From positions 927,481-991,480 of the forward strand of contig CAXULQ010000001.1 in the NCBI GenBank assembly GCA_964251965.1: a stretch of 64,000 bases of DNA, given 5' to 3'. The notes under the pieces were generated by a model that worked only from the letters and a program-made list of their open reading frames with translations, was not told the origin of the DNA and ran no database searches. Origin of the DNA: Mucilaginibacter_A sp964251965. Lineage in GTDB: Bacteria; Bacteroidota; Bacteroidia; Sphingobacteriales; Sphingobacteriaceae. Numbering within the stretch: position 1 is the first letter of the stretch; each line of letters starts with the position of its first letter. This document shows positions 43,034-52,211 of the stretch, in pieces. Both the position numbers and the translations under genes were made by a program.

Positions 43034-46000
43034 ATGGTTCTGCTCCTGCTCATCTTGATGCTTGGGCTAATCGTATTTTCTTTTCAATTTAAACCGGTAC
43101 AAACCTGGGCGGCTAAAAAAGTAACGCGTTATTTATCCAAAGAATTAAATACGACAGTTGCTATAAAAAGCTTGTATTTAAAACCTTTTTCTTCTATCGT
43201 TTTGGAGGATTTATACGTTTTGGATAAGCAAAAAGACACTTTGCTGAGAACGCCTTTGCTTGATGTTCAACTTAACGGGTTTTCTGTTTTTAACAGTATT
43301 ACTGAGCGCAAAATCGATTTCAAAAATATTACGCTTACCAATGGTTCTTTTTATCTGAAGAAATTGAAAGATAAACATTCCAACTTACAATTCATTTTGG
43401 ATTATTTCAATTCGGACACAACTAAAATTAAAAAGAAAAGCAAACCTTGGACAATCAATTTTGAACAAATTACACTTAACAACTTCCATTTCAGGTATAA
43501 AAACCAATTAATTGATACAACCATTAACGGCGTTAATTTTGATGATATTGACCTCACCCATTTAAACATCAACGCCAGTAATTTAGATTTGAAAAACCAC
43601 TTGTTTAAAGCTGCAATTGCAAATTTGTCATTTAAAGAAAAAAGTGGTTTTGCTGTTCAGAAATTAACTTCAATTGTAACAGTTGATACCAACCAAATTG
43701 AACTTCAAAAATTAATACTTAACACGCCAAATTCTAAGATCAAAGATTATTTTAAACTTAGATTTAAAAGCTTTGATGATTTTGACAACTTTGAGCACAA
43801 AGTTTTGATGAACGCAAATTTTAAAGATGCACATTTATCGTCTGCCGATATTGCTTTTTTTGCCGATGAATTACACCGAATCAAATTTGAACTTGACTTA
43901 AACGGAGTTATAAAAGGCAAAGTTGACAACCTGAAAGCTAAAAATTTAGCGATACAAACTGGTCAGGCCACTTATATCAAAGGAAATTTTAGCATGAAAG
44001 GTTTGCCGGATTGGGACCAAACTTTGATGGAACTAAACATAGAACAAGTTGCAACGAATAAAAAAGACTTGGATTTGCTTTACAGAAATTTTACCGATAA
44101 AAGAAGTAGTGCGATCCCTGCAATTGTAGAAAAATTTGGCAATATCAGTTTTAGCGGCCAGTTCAGTGGGTTTCAAAATGACTTTGTAGCTTACGGAAGT
44201 TTTAAAACGAAGCTGGGCAAATTTAGCTCGGATGTAAACATGAAGACCAAAGGCGATGTGCCAAGTTACAGCGGGAATATTAAAACTTTCGATTTTGATT
44301 TCGGAAATTTGCTCAATGAACCTTCTTTAAACCGCGCCACGGTTTCTGCCAACATTAATGGTGCCGGCTTTGATTTAAAAACACTTGCAGGCAAATTGGA
44401 TGCAAAAGTTAATTACTTGGATTTTAACCGCTACCGTTATACCAATGTAAATGTTAACGGTACTTTCCGGAAAAAATATTTTGACGGTGCTGTGTTGATA
44501 AACGACCCAAACCTGAAATTAAATTTCAAAGGAAATGTAAATTTAAATCCTTCCTTACCAGTTTTTCATTTTAATTCTGATATAAAAGGAGCACAATTAA
44601 ACAAGCTTCATTTTTTAAAAGATACCATTGCTGTTGATGCGCAATTCAGTTCTAATTTTTCGGGAAACAATATTGACAATATCAATGGAAATGTTTTGTT
44701 AAGACAGATTCGATTGGTTAACCCTGTAAATAATTATCTGGTAGATTCCTTGTATTTTGCTGCAGAAGGCAAAGGTAAAGAACGAGAACTTACTTTAAAA
44801 TCTTCTCTTGCAGATGGTAGTTTAAAAGGTGATTATGATATAAATACTCTGCCTTCTTATTTTAAAACATTAGTTAAAAGATATATTCCTTCACTCCAAA
44901 CCAAATTTGTTGCACCGAAACCACAAAACTTTGCATTTCGGCTAAAGCTGAAAAATTTAGATCCAATTACAACTATCTTTTCGCCTAAACTTAAAATACC
45001 TGAACAAGGGACTTTTGTAGGCAACTTTAATTCGTACACTAAAACGGCTACGTTAAATGGTTTAATTAAAACTATCCAGTACGACAAAATGGTTTTTCAT
45101 GATCTGCTGATTGATGAAAGCACTCAGGATGATTATATCGGCGTAAATATTTCTTTAAGTAAAGTTAACCTCACGGATAGTCTTTTCATTAAAAACATCA
45201 ACATTACTAATTTTTTAAAGCGAGACAGTTTAACCTTCAACGTTAAACTATCGGATAAAAATGCAATAAATCAATTGGATTTGTACGGATTAGTTGAATT
45301 TGGAAAAGATACAACAGCAAAACTTAAAATTTTACCATCGGATATAATTATTGAACAACAAAAATGGCGGATTGCAGAACAAGTTAGGATCAGATTGGAA
45401 AACGAACGTACACAAATTACAGGTTTTGTACTATCAAACGGAGTACAGAAAATTGGTATAGATGGTTATATTTCTTCAAAGCCTGAAGACAAGCTCAAAT
45501 TATCATTTGAAAAGTTTAATCTTTCATCTTTAGATCAACTAACCAAATCCGTAGGTATTAAATTAACGGGTATTTTAAATGGGAATGCCGTTTTGAATTC
45601 AATTACAGGTACTCCCGGAGTAGAATCCAACCTTCGTGCAGATTCCATCACTGTTAATAAAACCCTGGTTGGCAACCTCAAACTTTCTGCCCAATTGGAT
45701 AATGCCAACAAGTTAGCCTTGGTTAATATGAACATTATGAACAAAGGTTTGGAAACATTGAACTTGGATGGAAAATATCATTTTACAAGTGAAGATAATA
45801 AGTTAGATTTTCATGTGAAAATGAACCAAACAGAAGCTGTTATTCTTGATCCGTTGGTTAATGATTTGGTTTCTAATTTGAGCGGTCATATTTCTGCTGA
45901 CTTGGATGTAACTGGTATGCCAGAAAAACCACAAATTAATGGTAACATTAATTTACAAAATACAGGTTTGACTATCAATTATTTGAAAACACCTTATACA

Positions 46001-47464
46001 ATTAATGACCAGGTGGTTGTTAAAAACAGTGTTATCCACATTAACAATTTGCAATTGAAAGACAACCGGAAAGGCGCGGGTGTTGTAAATGGAACGGTAG
46101 ATTTAAATAATTTATCGGCACCTAATATTGATGCAACTATTGATGCACGTAATTTATTAGCTTTAAACACTGCATTTAAAGATAACCGCCTATATTACGG
46201 TACTGCTTTTGCCACCGGAAAATTCAGTTTTAAAGGGCCAACCGATAACATGCAGATTGATATTAAAGCCAAAACTGAGGAAGGCACTGTTTTCAATATC
46301 CCGCTAAACTCGTCAAGCACAGCCAGTAATTATGATTTTATTACTTACGTAAGCAGGGATTCTTCTAAAAATATAAAAAAAGAACGTTCTTTTAATGGTG
46401 TCACACTCAATTTTGACCTTACTATTGATGAAAAAACGCTTGTAAAAATCACTACAGATTACGGCCAACTGGAAGGTAGTGGAACGGCAAGCAAGCTACA
46501 ATTAATTATCAATAGTTCTGGTGATTTTGAGATGCGCGGTGATTATTTAATTTCTACCGGAAAATTTGAATTTACGGCACAAAACTTTATCAGCAAAGTA
46601 TTCCAGGTAAACCAGGGCGGAACGATCCGTTGGACGGGCGACCCATCAAATGCAGAAATTAATTTAAAAGCCATATACGAAGTACGTGCCGATATCAACG
46701 ATTTATATAAAGCCGCAGGATTATCGAATGTGCAGGAAAGTCAGCAAAAATTAGTTCAGGCGGAGATGCTGCTCACTAAATCATTAACGCACCCGGATAT
46801 TGATTTCAACTTTAATTTCCCGAATGACCCTTCTATAAAAGATGAATTAGCTGCATATTTAAATGATGCAACTAACAGAAACCAGCAGGCATTAAGTTTG
46901 ATTGTTAGGCGTAAATTTGCGACAGGCACAGGCGGCGAAAACCTGACAAAAGAAGTAAGCAGTACTGCCCAAGACGCCATCAGCGAGTTTGCTTTTAATA
47001 AATTAAATAACTTTATTTCGCAATCAAATATCAAAAACCTCGATCTAAATATCCGTTCTTTTAATGATGCAAGTGCATCACTAAAGTTATTTAAAAGTAG
47101 GTTAGTTTTAAATGGAAGTTTGTACAATAACCAGGTAGGCAATGATTTATTTACCCAAAATACAACGCTGTTTAGTTCTAATTTAAGCAATTATACCAAA
47201 GACTTTGAAGCGCAATATTTGATTACTAAGGATGGAAAGCTTACGGCCAAGTATTCTTACCGGGCTTTAAACAGTACTACTTTAAATACCATTAATGATC
47301 AATTAGGCTTGCAGTATGTAAACGGATTAGGTTTAGTTTACCAGCAGGATTTTGATTCTTTCTCAGAATTTTTAAGAAACATATTTAACCGTAGAAAAAA
47401 CAAAAGGACTCCGACAATCGGCAACGGAACTTCAAAAGCTAATACAACTACTTTAGATTATTAG
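43034..47464 (+). CDS. TamB-like (DUF490) translocation/assembly module protein
   Basis: 1476 aa. One N-terminal membrane anchor, a very long beta-rich middle, and the conserved DUF490/TamB C-terminal domain (about 1050-1450, with GGTIRWTGDPSNAEINLKA). TamB and related AsmA-like proteins bridge the envelope and take part in outer-membrane assembly or lipid transport. The first ATG gives an N-terminus without the expected positive residues; the frame is open and coding-like back to 42986, so an ATT at 43007 (IKKALKITLM...) is a possible start. Stop codon lies 21 bp before an inverted motif pair. Confidence 0.9.
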   Translation: MVLLLLILMLGLIVFSFQFKPVQTWAAKKVTRYLSKELNTTVAIKSLYLKPFSSIVLEDLYVLDKQKDTLLRTPLLDVQLNGFSVFNSITERKIDFKNITLTNGSFYLKKLKDKHSNLQFILDYFNSDTTKIKKKSKPWTINFEQITLNNFHFRYKNQLIDTTINGVNFDDIDLTHLNINASNLDLKNHLFKAAIANLSFKEKSGFAVQKLTSIVTVDTNQIELQKLILNTPNSKIKDYFKLRFKSFDDFDNFEHKVLMNANFKDAHLSSADIAFFADELHRIKFELDLNGVIKGKVDNLKAKNLAIQTGQATYIKGNFSMKGLPDWDQTLMELNIEQVATNKKDLDLLYRNFTDKRSSAIPAIVEKFGNISFSGQFSGFQNDFVAYGSFKTKLGKFSSDVNMKTKGDVPSYSGNIKTFDFDFGNLLNEPSLNRATVSANINGAGFDLKTLAGKLDAKVNYLDFNRYRYTNVNVNGTFRKKYFDGAVLINDPNLKLNFKGNVNLNPSLPVFHFNSDIKGAQLNKLHFLKDTIAVDAQFSSNFSGNNIDNINGNVLLRQIRLVNPVNNYLVDSLYFAAEGKGKERELTLKSSLADGSLKGDYDINTLPSYFKTLVKRYIPSLQTKFVAPKPQNFAFRLKLKNLDPITTIFSPKLKIPEQGTFVGNFNSYTKTATLNGLIKTIQYDKMVFHDLLIDESTQDDYIGVNISLSKVNLTDSLFIKNINITNFLKRDSLTFNVKLSDKNAINQLDLYGLVEFGKDTTAKLKILPSDIIIEQQKWRIAEQVRIRLENERTQITGFVLSNGVQKIGIDGYISSKPEDKLKLSFEKFNLSSLDQLTKSVGIKLTGILNGNAVLNSITGTPGVESNLRADSITVNKTLVGNLKLSAQLDNANKLALVNMNIMNKGLETLNLDGKYHFTSEDNKLDFHVKMNQTEAVILDPLVNDLVSNLSGHISADLDVTGMPEKPQINGNINLQNTGLTINYLKTPYTINDQVVVKNSVIHINNLQLKDNRKGAGVVNGTVDLNNLSAPNIDATIDARNLLALNTAFKDNRLYYGTAFATGKFSFKGPTDNMQIDIKAKTEEGTVFNIPLNSSSTASNYDFITYVSRDSSKNIKKERSFNGVTLNFDLTIDEKTLVKITTDYGQLEGSGTASKLQLIINSSGDFEMRGDYLISTGKFEFTAQNFISKVFQVNQGGTIRWTGDPSNAEINLKAIYEVRADINDLYKAAGLSNVQESQQKLVQAEMLLTKSLTHPDIDFNFNFPNDPSIKDELAAYLNDATNRNQQALSLIVRRKFATGTGGENLTKEVSSTAQDAISEFAFNKLNNFISQSNIKNLDLNIRSFNDASASLKLFKSRLVLNGSLYNNQVGNDLFTQNTTLFSSNLSNYTKDFEAQYLITKDGKLTAKYSYRALNSTTLNTINDQLGLQYVNGLGLVYQQDFDSFSEFLRNIFNRRKNKRTPTIGNGTSKANTTTLDY

Positions 47465-47485
47465 GTTTGTTTGGATACAAAGTTA

Positions 47486-47547
47486 ATGCTTCTTTTATCG
47501 ACCAAAAAATATAGTGGCTTGTATTTTTTACCTGATAAAAGAAGTAT
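47486..47547. terminator. Inverted motif pair between convergent genes
   Basis: Exact ATGCTTCTTTTA at 47486-47497 and exact TAAAAGAAGTAT at 47536-47547 face each other between the ends of the TamB-like gene and ribBA. The flanking GATC-like bases and the AAAAAATA/TATTTTTT tracts also pair, giving a long stem with A/T tracts that could stop both transcripts. Confidence 0.75.
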
Positions 47548-47565
47548 AACTGTTTTACTTTTATT

Positions 47566-48771
47566 TTAATTATCTTTTAAAATAGCGTGTCCCATTTTGT
47601 CGCGTTTTGTTTTGAGATACGATTCATTGTGTGGATTCGAAGATATTTCTATCGGTACTGTTTCTACAATTTCTAAAGTGTAACCTAATAAACCTGTTCG
47701 CTTTTTAGGGTTATTGGTCAGCAACCTCATCTTTTTAATATTCAAATCCCTTAGAATTTGTGCACCAACGCCATAATCGCGCTCGTCCATTTTAAAACCT
47801 AATTGCAGGTTCGCTTCAACAGTATCAAAACCATTTTCCTGCAAATGATATGCTTTTAACTTGTTGATCAAACCAATACCTCGTCCTTCCTGGTTCATAT
47901 AAACAATTACACCTTTGCCTTCTTTTTGAATAATTTCCATGGCTTTATGTAGCTGTGGGCCGCAATCGCAACGACAAGAACCAAAGATATCGCCAGTAAT
48001 GCAAGAGCTGTGTACCCTCACCAAAACTGGTTCATCAGCTTCCCATACTCCTTTTACTAATGCAATGTGATGGTCTCCGGTATTTGTTTGGGTGTAAGCA
48101 ATCATGTCAAAATCGCCCCAATTTGTTGGCATTTTTACAGAAATTTCCTTTTTTATCAAGCTTTCTTTACTGATCCGGTTTTTAATGAGGTTTTCGATAG
48201 AAATAATTTTCATATCAAATTCCTTTGCCATTACTTCCAAATCTGGTAAACGGGCCATCTCGCCATCCTCTTTTAAAATCTCACAAATAACACCGGCAGG
48301 TTCAAAACCAGCCATCACAGCCAAATCAGTAGCAGCTTCTGTATGGCCACTGCGACGAAGTACGCCGCCTTCTTTCGAAATTAAAGGGAAAATATGGCCT
48401 GGCCTGCCTAAATCGGAAGGTTTGGTTTCCGGATCAATAATCGCTAAAATAGTTTTAGACCGGTCTGTAGCAGAAATGCCGGTAGTGCAACCGTGGCCAA
48501 CCAGATCAACCGACACCGTGAAATTAGTTTCGTGTGAAGCTGTATTTTTGCCAACCATTAAATCCAGTTCGAGGTGCTGCGCAATAGAACGTACAACCGG
48601 AACGCAAATTAAACCCCGGCCATAACGTGCCATAAAGTTGATGGTCTCGGGAGTGGCATAATGGGCAGGAATGTAAAAATCACCTTCATTTTCCCGGTCT
48701 TCGTCATCCACTATGATGATCATTTTACCGGCTTTTATATCCTCAATCGCTTCTTCTATACTGCTTAACAT
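47566..48771 (-). CDS. ribBA: Bifunctional DHBP synthase / GTP cyclohydrolase II
   Basis: 401 aa. Residues about 1-200 are 3,4-dihydroxy-2-butanone-4-phosphate synthase (DDEDRENEGD at 22-31); residues 205-400 are GTP cyclohydrolase II with the zinc site CRCDCG and the YMNQEGRGIGL block. These supply both precursors for riboflavin. No FMN riboswitch is visible upstream. Confidence 0.96.
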   Translation of the reverse strand: MLSSIEEAIEDIKAGKMIIIVDDEDRENEGDFYIPAHYATPETINFMARYGRGLICVPVVRSIAQHLELDLMVGKNTASHETNFTVSVDLVGHGCTTGISATDRSKTILAIIDPETKPSDLGRPGHIFPLISKEGGVLRRSGHTEAATDLAVMAGFEPAGVICEILKEDGEMARLPDLEVMAKEFDMKIISIENLIKNRISKESLIKKEISVKMPTNWGDFDMIAYTQTNTGDHHIALVKGVWEADEPVLVRVHSSCITGDIFGSCRCDCGPQLHKAMEIIQKEGKGVIVYMNQEGRGIGLINKLKAYHLQENGFDTVEANLQLGFKMDERDYGVGAQILRDLNIKKMRLLTNNPKKRTGLLGYTLEIVETVPIEISSNPHNESYLKTKRDKMGHAILKDN

Positions 48772-48914
48772 CGTGTTATAATTAAAAATAGTAGTATCTC
48801 ATAAATTAATCCTTAGATAATAGATGTTTATAGGATAAACCAACTGCTAAATTAAATATTAATATACTTGCTGCCGTCGGCAGATTGTCAAACTAAACAA
48901 AGCTGTTTTTGGTA

Positions 48915-48958
48915 AAGCTTCTTTTACACCACATAATTTTATTTGATAAAAGAAGTAT
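48915..48958. terminator. Inverted motif pair after the LptF/G gene
   Basis: AAGCTTCTTTTA (one mismatch, 48915-48926) faces exact TAAAAGAAGTAT at 48947-48958, whose last base is part of the LptF/G stop codon. The pair would form a hairpin at the very end of that transcript. Confidence 0.65.
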
Positions 48959-50409
48959 CAGTTGGATGGCAAAGTGGATGGATCTGGCTCTTTTGATTTT
49001 TTCTCAAAGATTTTTAAAAAGAATTTTTTATAAATATCTACGTCAAAAATAGCAGAATCTGTTGCGGCTTTGTAAGTTAAAAATATGCCCAGCGGCGTTA
49101 ACACTACAATCGCGATCCACATACCTATTACCGGTGGCACGTGCCCATCTTTGGCAGATTTTTCGCCGATGGTAGAAATAATATGATAAATCAGAAAAAA
49201 TACGACCGAAACAACAACCGGCAAACCTAAACCGCCTTTACGGATAATAGCACCCAAAGGCGCACCAATTAAAAACAAAACTAAACAAGCGGCAGATAGC
49301 GTAAATTTACGTTGATATTCTACCACAATCCGCCGGATATTTTTTACAGTTTCTTTTTCGTTCTGCTGTTTGGGGTTTACAATGTCACTTAATGTCCTCG
49401 CCTCGCTTAAAGCCACATTTATTACATTGGAGCGTTCGTTTGGTTTAAAAGCGGAAAGCAAATTTTTACCTATTTTATAATTTGCCGTATTAAGAGACTT
49501 GTTGTGTGGAAGCGAAAAATATTTTACGTATGGTTTAAAAACCTGGAACTCAATACGCAACGCGCTATCCAAGCCATGTTGTGTTGTCAAACGGGTTTCG
49601 GTTAACTGTTTGATGTTCATCATTTGGAAAGCGTTTTTAAAGCCGCTTTCGTCTGTTCTTTTAAATTTTAAATTGGATAGGTCAAACTTTTGTTCTGTTT
49701 CTTTAAACCGCATTCGTCTAAATTGCTGACGTGGATTATACCCTTTATCACCGGTGCTTTCTTCGTAACGGATACCGTCTTTAAGTTTTAATACTAAAAA
49801 AGAATCATCCGGGGTGCGGTACATACTTCCCTGTTTGGCAAAAACAACAGAGTTATTTCCGGTATTCGGATTTTTTTCATAGATTATCATACCGTAAAGC
49901 CTTTGTCCATCCGGATCTTTTTGTCTTACACGAATAGAATAACCGGGAAAATTGTTGCTAAAAACACCTTCTGGCAATAAATTGGTTGATTTTTGCTGAC
50001 GCGCATCGTATAATAAAGAATAATATTTGAGGTTGGCCACCGGAAGCATGTAATCTGAAAAAATAAATGCCCCGATACTTAACAAGGCTACCACAATAAC
50101 CATGGGATACATTGCCCTACTTAAAGATACGCCCGCGGATTTTATGGCAACCAACTCATAGTTTTCGCCTAAACTTCCAAAAGTCATGATCGATGAAAGT
50201 AAAATAGAAAGCGGCAAAGCCATAGCCACATTGGTGGCCGAGGCATACATCATCAATTCTAAAATAACATACCATTCAAAGCCCTTTCCAATTAGATCGT
50301 CTATATATTTAAACAGAAAAAGCATCAGCAAAACAAACATCACAATAAAAAATGTGACGAAAAAAGGCTGAATAAACGCCCGGAGGATAAGCAAATGAAT
50401 CTTTTTCAC
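48958..50409 (-). CDS. LptF/LptG-family permease
   Basis: 483 aa. Three membrane helices near the N-terminus, a periplasmic beta-jellyroll region (about 130-350), then three C-terminal helices, the architecture of LptF/G, which with LptB2 extract lipopolysaccharide from the inner membrane. ATNVAMALPLSILLSSIMTFGSL is characteristic. Only one such gene is present here, so its partner lies elsewhere; F versus G cannot be decided. Confidence 0.92.
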   Translation of the reverse strand: MKKIHLLILRAFIQPFFVTFFIVMFVLLMLFLFKYIDDLIGKGFEWYVILELMMYASATNVAMALPLSILLSSIMTFGSLGENYELVAIKSAGVSLSRAMYPMVIVVALLSIGAFIFSDYMLPVANLKYYSLLYDARQQKSTNLLPEGVFSNNFPGYSIRVRQKDPDGQRLYGMIIYEKNPNTGNNSVVFAKQGSMYRTPDDSFLVLKLKDGIRYEESTGDKGYNPRQQFRRMRFKETEQKFDLSNLKFKRTDESGFKNAFQMMNIKQLTETRLTTQHGLDSALRIEFQVFKPYVKYFSLPHNKSLNTANYKIGKNLLSAFKPNERSNVINVALSEARTLSDIVNPKQQNEKETVKNIRRIVVEYQRKFTLSAACLVLFLIGAPLGAIIRKGGLGLPVVVSVVFFLIYHIISTIGEKSAKDGHVPPVIGMWIAIVVLTPLGIFLTYKAATDSAIFDVDIYKKFFLKIFEKKSKEPDPSTLPSN

Positions 50410-50450
50410 GAATCTTTTTCTTCTGAATGTGCTTCTTTTATATGCACAAA

Positions 50451-50831
50451 TTATGCGCCAAGCACACTTATTAAATAAGCAATCTGATTATTCCAGATCA
50501 AAGTACGCTCATTAATATTTTCTTCTGCGGCAAAATCAGTGACAGCCAATGCCACATCATTAGTTAACTCATCCTGTATGATTTCCATTTCAAAATAACT
50601 TTGCGGGTCATCGTCCATCCATCTAAATTTTACATACTTATTTTCTTTCATCCCCAACAATTTGGCGTTTTGCTGTTCATCGTCCCATGAAAAAGTATAA
50701 ATTTGGTCTTTAATGTTTACATCATCTGCAAACCATTGCGCTAAGCCATTAGGTTCACTTAAAAAGCTATATAGTATTTTAGGAGATGACTTGATTTCGT
50801 ATTCAATTTTAAATTTCTTCTTATCGCTCAT
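50451..50831 (-). CDS. START-like domain protein
   Basis: 126 aa from ATG 50831 (MSDKKKFKIEYEIKSSPKIL). The helix-grip pattern PNGLAQWFADDVNI and KYVKFRWMDDDPQSYFEMEI matches the AHSA1/SRPBCC superfamily member called START-like in Bacteroidota. Probable small-ligand or chaperone-cofactor role, unproven. The longer frame to 50915 runs into the tRNA promoter region and is rejected. Immediately upstream of the LptF/G gene on the same strand (41 bp). Confidence 0.88.
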   Translation of the reverse strand: MSDKKKFKIEYEIKSSPKILYSFLSEPNGLAQWFADDVNIKDQIYTFSWDDEQQNAKLLGMKENKYVKFRWMDDDPQSYFEMEIIQDELTNDVALAVTDFAAEENINERTLIWNNQIAYLISVLGA

Positions 50832-50880
50832 ATTGTTATTATACGGTAGTTTTAGGTAGAAAATGTAAATTTTAACAATT

Positions 50881-50912
50881 TTTCTTAGTAAAACTAATTT
50901 CTGGTATATTTG
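50881..50912 (+). promoter_or_regulatory. Promoter of tRNA-Met
   Basis: TATATTTG at 50905-50912 is a full match to the TAnnTTTG -7 box, with TTTC about 20 bp upstream at 50881-50884 as a weak -33 element. The tRNA begins 18 bp after the -7 box. Confidence 0.6.
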
Positions 50913-50929
50913 CAACCTTATTAAAACAA

Positions 50930-51006
50930 GGCGGGGTAGCTCAGATGGTTAGAGCGCAGGATTCATAACCCTGAGGTCGGCAGTTCGATCCTGCTCCCCG
51001 CTACCA
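50930..51006 (+). tRNA. tRNA-Met (CAT anticodon), CCA encoded
   Basis: Acceptor GGCGGGG pairs with CCCCGCT (one G-U), T8-A9, D arm GCTC..GAGC, anticodon loop TTCATAA and T loop TTCGATC are all in order; the 3' CCA is encoded. The top pair of the anticodon stem next to the loop is A-C. The weak pairing and overall form fit an elongator rather than initiator tRNA. The 3' half has served as an attachment site: a serine recombinase remnant ends in it from the opposite strand. Confidence 0.95.
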
Positions 51007-51256
51007 CACTGGGCAAATCAATTTTAGCGGTTGATTTGCCCTTCTTTTTTGTCTCAAAAACAGCCCTTACAGTATTAAAAACGCGGATTGCTTCATTTAG
51101 TCTGGTAGTTCGATGTAAGCTTCCGTCAAAAGTTAAATTTTCGGGGTAGACCGGATTTCTGATGACCTGCCAAAAATTTTTTCTGCCGCAGGACAAGCCT
51201 TTTAACCTGGCCTCGCGCCAAATCTGGTCAATATACCATTTACCCGATGCTGCTTT
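50963..51256 (-). pseudogene. Serine site-specific recombinase, C-terminal remnant fused into tRNA-Met
   Basis: A frame open from 51256 to 50963 reads GKWYIDQIWREARLKGLSC, then RKNFWQVIRNPVYPE, then FDGSLHRTTRLNEAIRVFNT and the end GSRIELPTSGL. These are C-terminal segments of large serine recombinases of Bacteroidota, in the right order but with the intervening Cys-rich recombinase zinc domain deleted. The last residues are encoded by the tRNA 3' half, as in elements integrated at a tRNA. The catalytic N-terminal domain is gone. Confidence 0.6.
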
Positions 51257-51265
51257 TTAAGCTGT

Positions 51266-51433
51266 ATGCTTCTTTTACCACCTAAAAATCAACATGAAAC
51301 CAATGATTACGATTGGGATTTTAACAATATCCAACAGGGCAGCACTTGCATGGAGGCTGTTTTCTCAGCCGTTCCTTATGGTATTGATCTGATTAACGGA
51401 TTTTATTTGGAATGCGACCCCGCAGAAAATTAA
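51266..51433 (+). CDS. Short unidentified ORF beginning inside the 12-bp motif
   Basis: ATG is the first codon of an exact motif (51266-51277). The 55-residue frame contains NIQQGSTCMEAVFSAVPYG and LINGFYLECDPAEN, which looks like a genuine conserved protein segment rather than random sequence. Family not recognised. More likely the tail of a decayed gene than an intact one, given the surrounding remnants. Confidence 0.3.
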   Translation: MLLLPPKNQHETNDYDWDFNNIQQGSTCMEAVFSAVPYGIDLINGFYLECDPAEN

Positions 51434-51516
51434 AGTTTCCAGCCAAAGGCTTGATGATTTCTATGTGGTAAAAACAGTATCAGCTTATGTTGAACAAAGT
51501 TATTTTTTACAGTAAA

Positions 51517-51594
51517 TTACTTAACCGTTATTTTTGTTGAAAAGAAACCCACGTTCCCATTCAAATCAGTTCCGTTTATGGTTAAAGTATATTC
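51517..51594 (-). pseudogene. C-terminal remnant of a third giant paralogue
   Basis: On the minus strand the last 25 codons read EYTLTINGTDLNGN then VGFFSTKITVK and stop. This nearly repeats the end of the protein encoded at 56650-60540 (EYTLTINGTDLNGN, IGFFSTKISVK). Nothing upstream continues the match. It shows that the tandem family at 52.8-60.5 kb once had at least one more member here. Confidence 0.75.
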
Positions 51595-51693
51595 CCATAA
51601 TGGCGCATAAAGTTAACAACACGGTCGGCCCGGTAAATCCCATCATCCAATCCACTTTAAAAACTTCTGAATTTTCAGGCGATAAAAAACAGT

Positions 51694-52211
51694 ATGCTGC
51701 CCAGAGCTTTGCAATTTGCATCAAACCGCAACCAAAACTTAAATCTATTTGTGCGCAATTTTGCCGATTTGGTAAAACTGCCCGAGCCTGATAAAAGCCG
51801 TTAGAGTTGGTTCCGTTCATTAAATCAGTTTTGTAAGCTGGTGGAAATTCAAGCCAAAGAAAAAGGTATAAAATTGTGTATTGAACCTACAAACAGCTCA
51901 TTCCTGATCCTGGCTGATGAACAGCAGATGGAGCAGGCGTTGATCAATACCGTAAAAATATAATGGAAGCAATCGGTTCTCAAGGTATAATTACATTTAA
52001 ATTAGATACTTCAGCAAAGTAATTAACGGTTACAGATACCGGAACCGGAATTACAACCCAACAAAGCGAATAGTTGTTTACACCGTTTTTTAGCACCAAA
52101 AAAGACGGACAAGGCATCGGGCTGATTTTAGTGAGGGAAATTTTAACTAATCACGGTTTTGGCTTTTCCTTTAAAAACAGTACAGCCGGGATGTACTGTT
52201 TTTATTATTGA
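51694..52211 (+). pseudogene. Histidine kinase, C-terminal remnant with three stops and a frameshift
   Basis: Translation gives LQFASNRNQNLNLFVRNFAD, then (after TAG at 51802) WFRSLNQFCKLVEIQAKEKG, LADEQQMEQALIN at the N box, a 1-base deletion near 51957, MEAIGSQGIITFKL, TAA at 52020, LTVTDTGTGI, TAG at 52071 and LFTPFFSTKKDGQGIGL to the end at 52211. The order and spacing are those of a sensor kinase ATPase domain. Dead by at least four lesions. The sensor region is missing. Confidence 0.85.
52173..52203 (+). terminator. Hairpin at the end of the kinase remnant
   Basis: AAAAACAGTACA and TGTACTGTTTTT are perfect complements around GCCGGGA. Both arms are one-mismatch forms of the AC-type 12-bp motif. 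Confidence 0.7.

Noticed and set aside
51566..51820. Minus-strand frame of 84 residues with a hydrophobic end
   Set aside because: It overlaps the clearly recognisable plus-strand kinase remnant and the paralogue tail; no family signal of its own.
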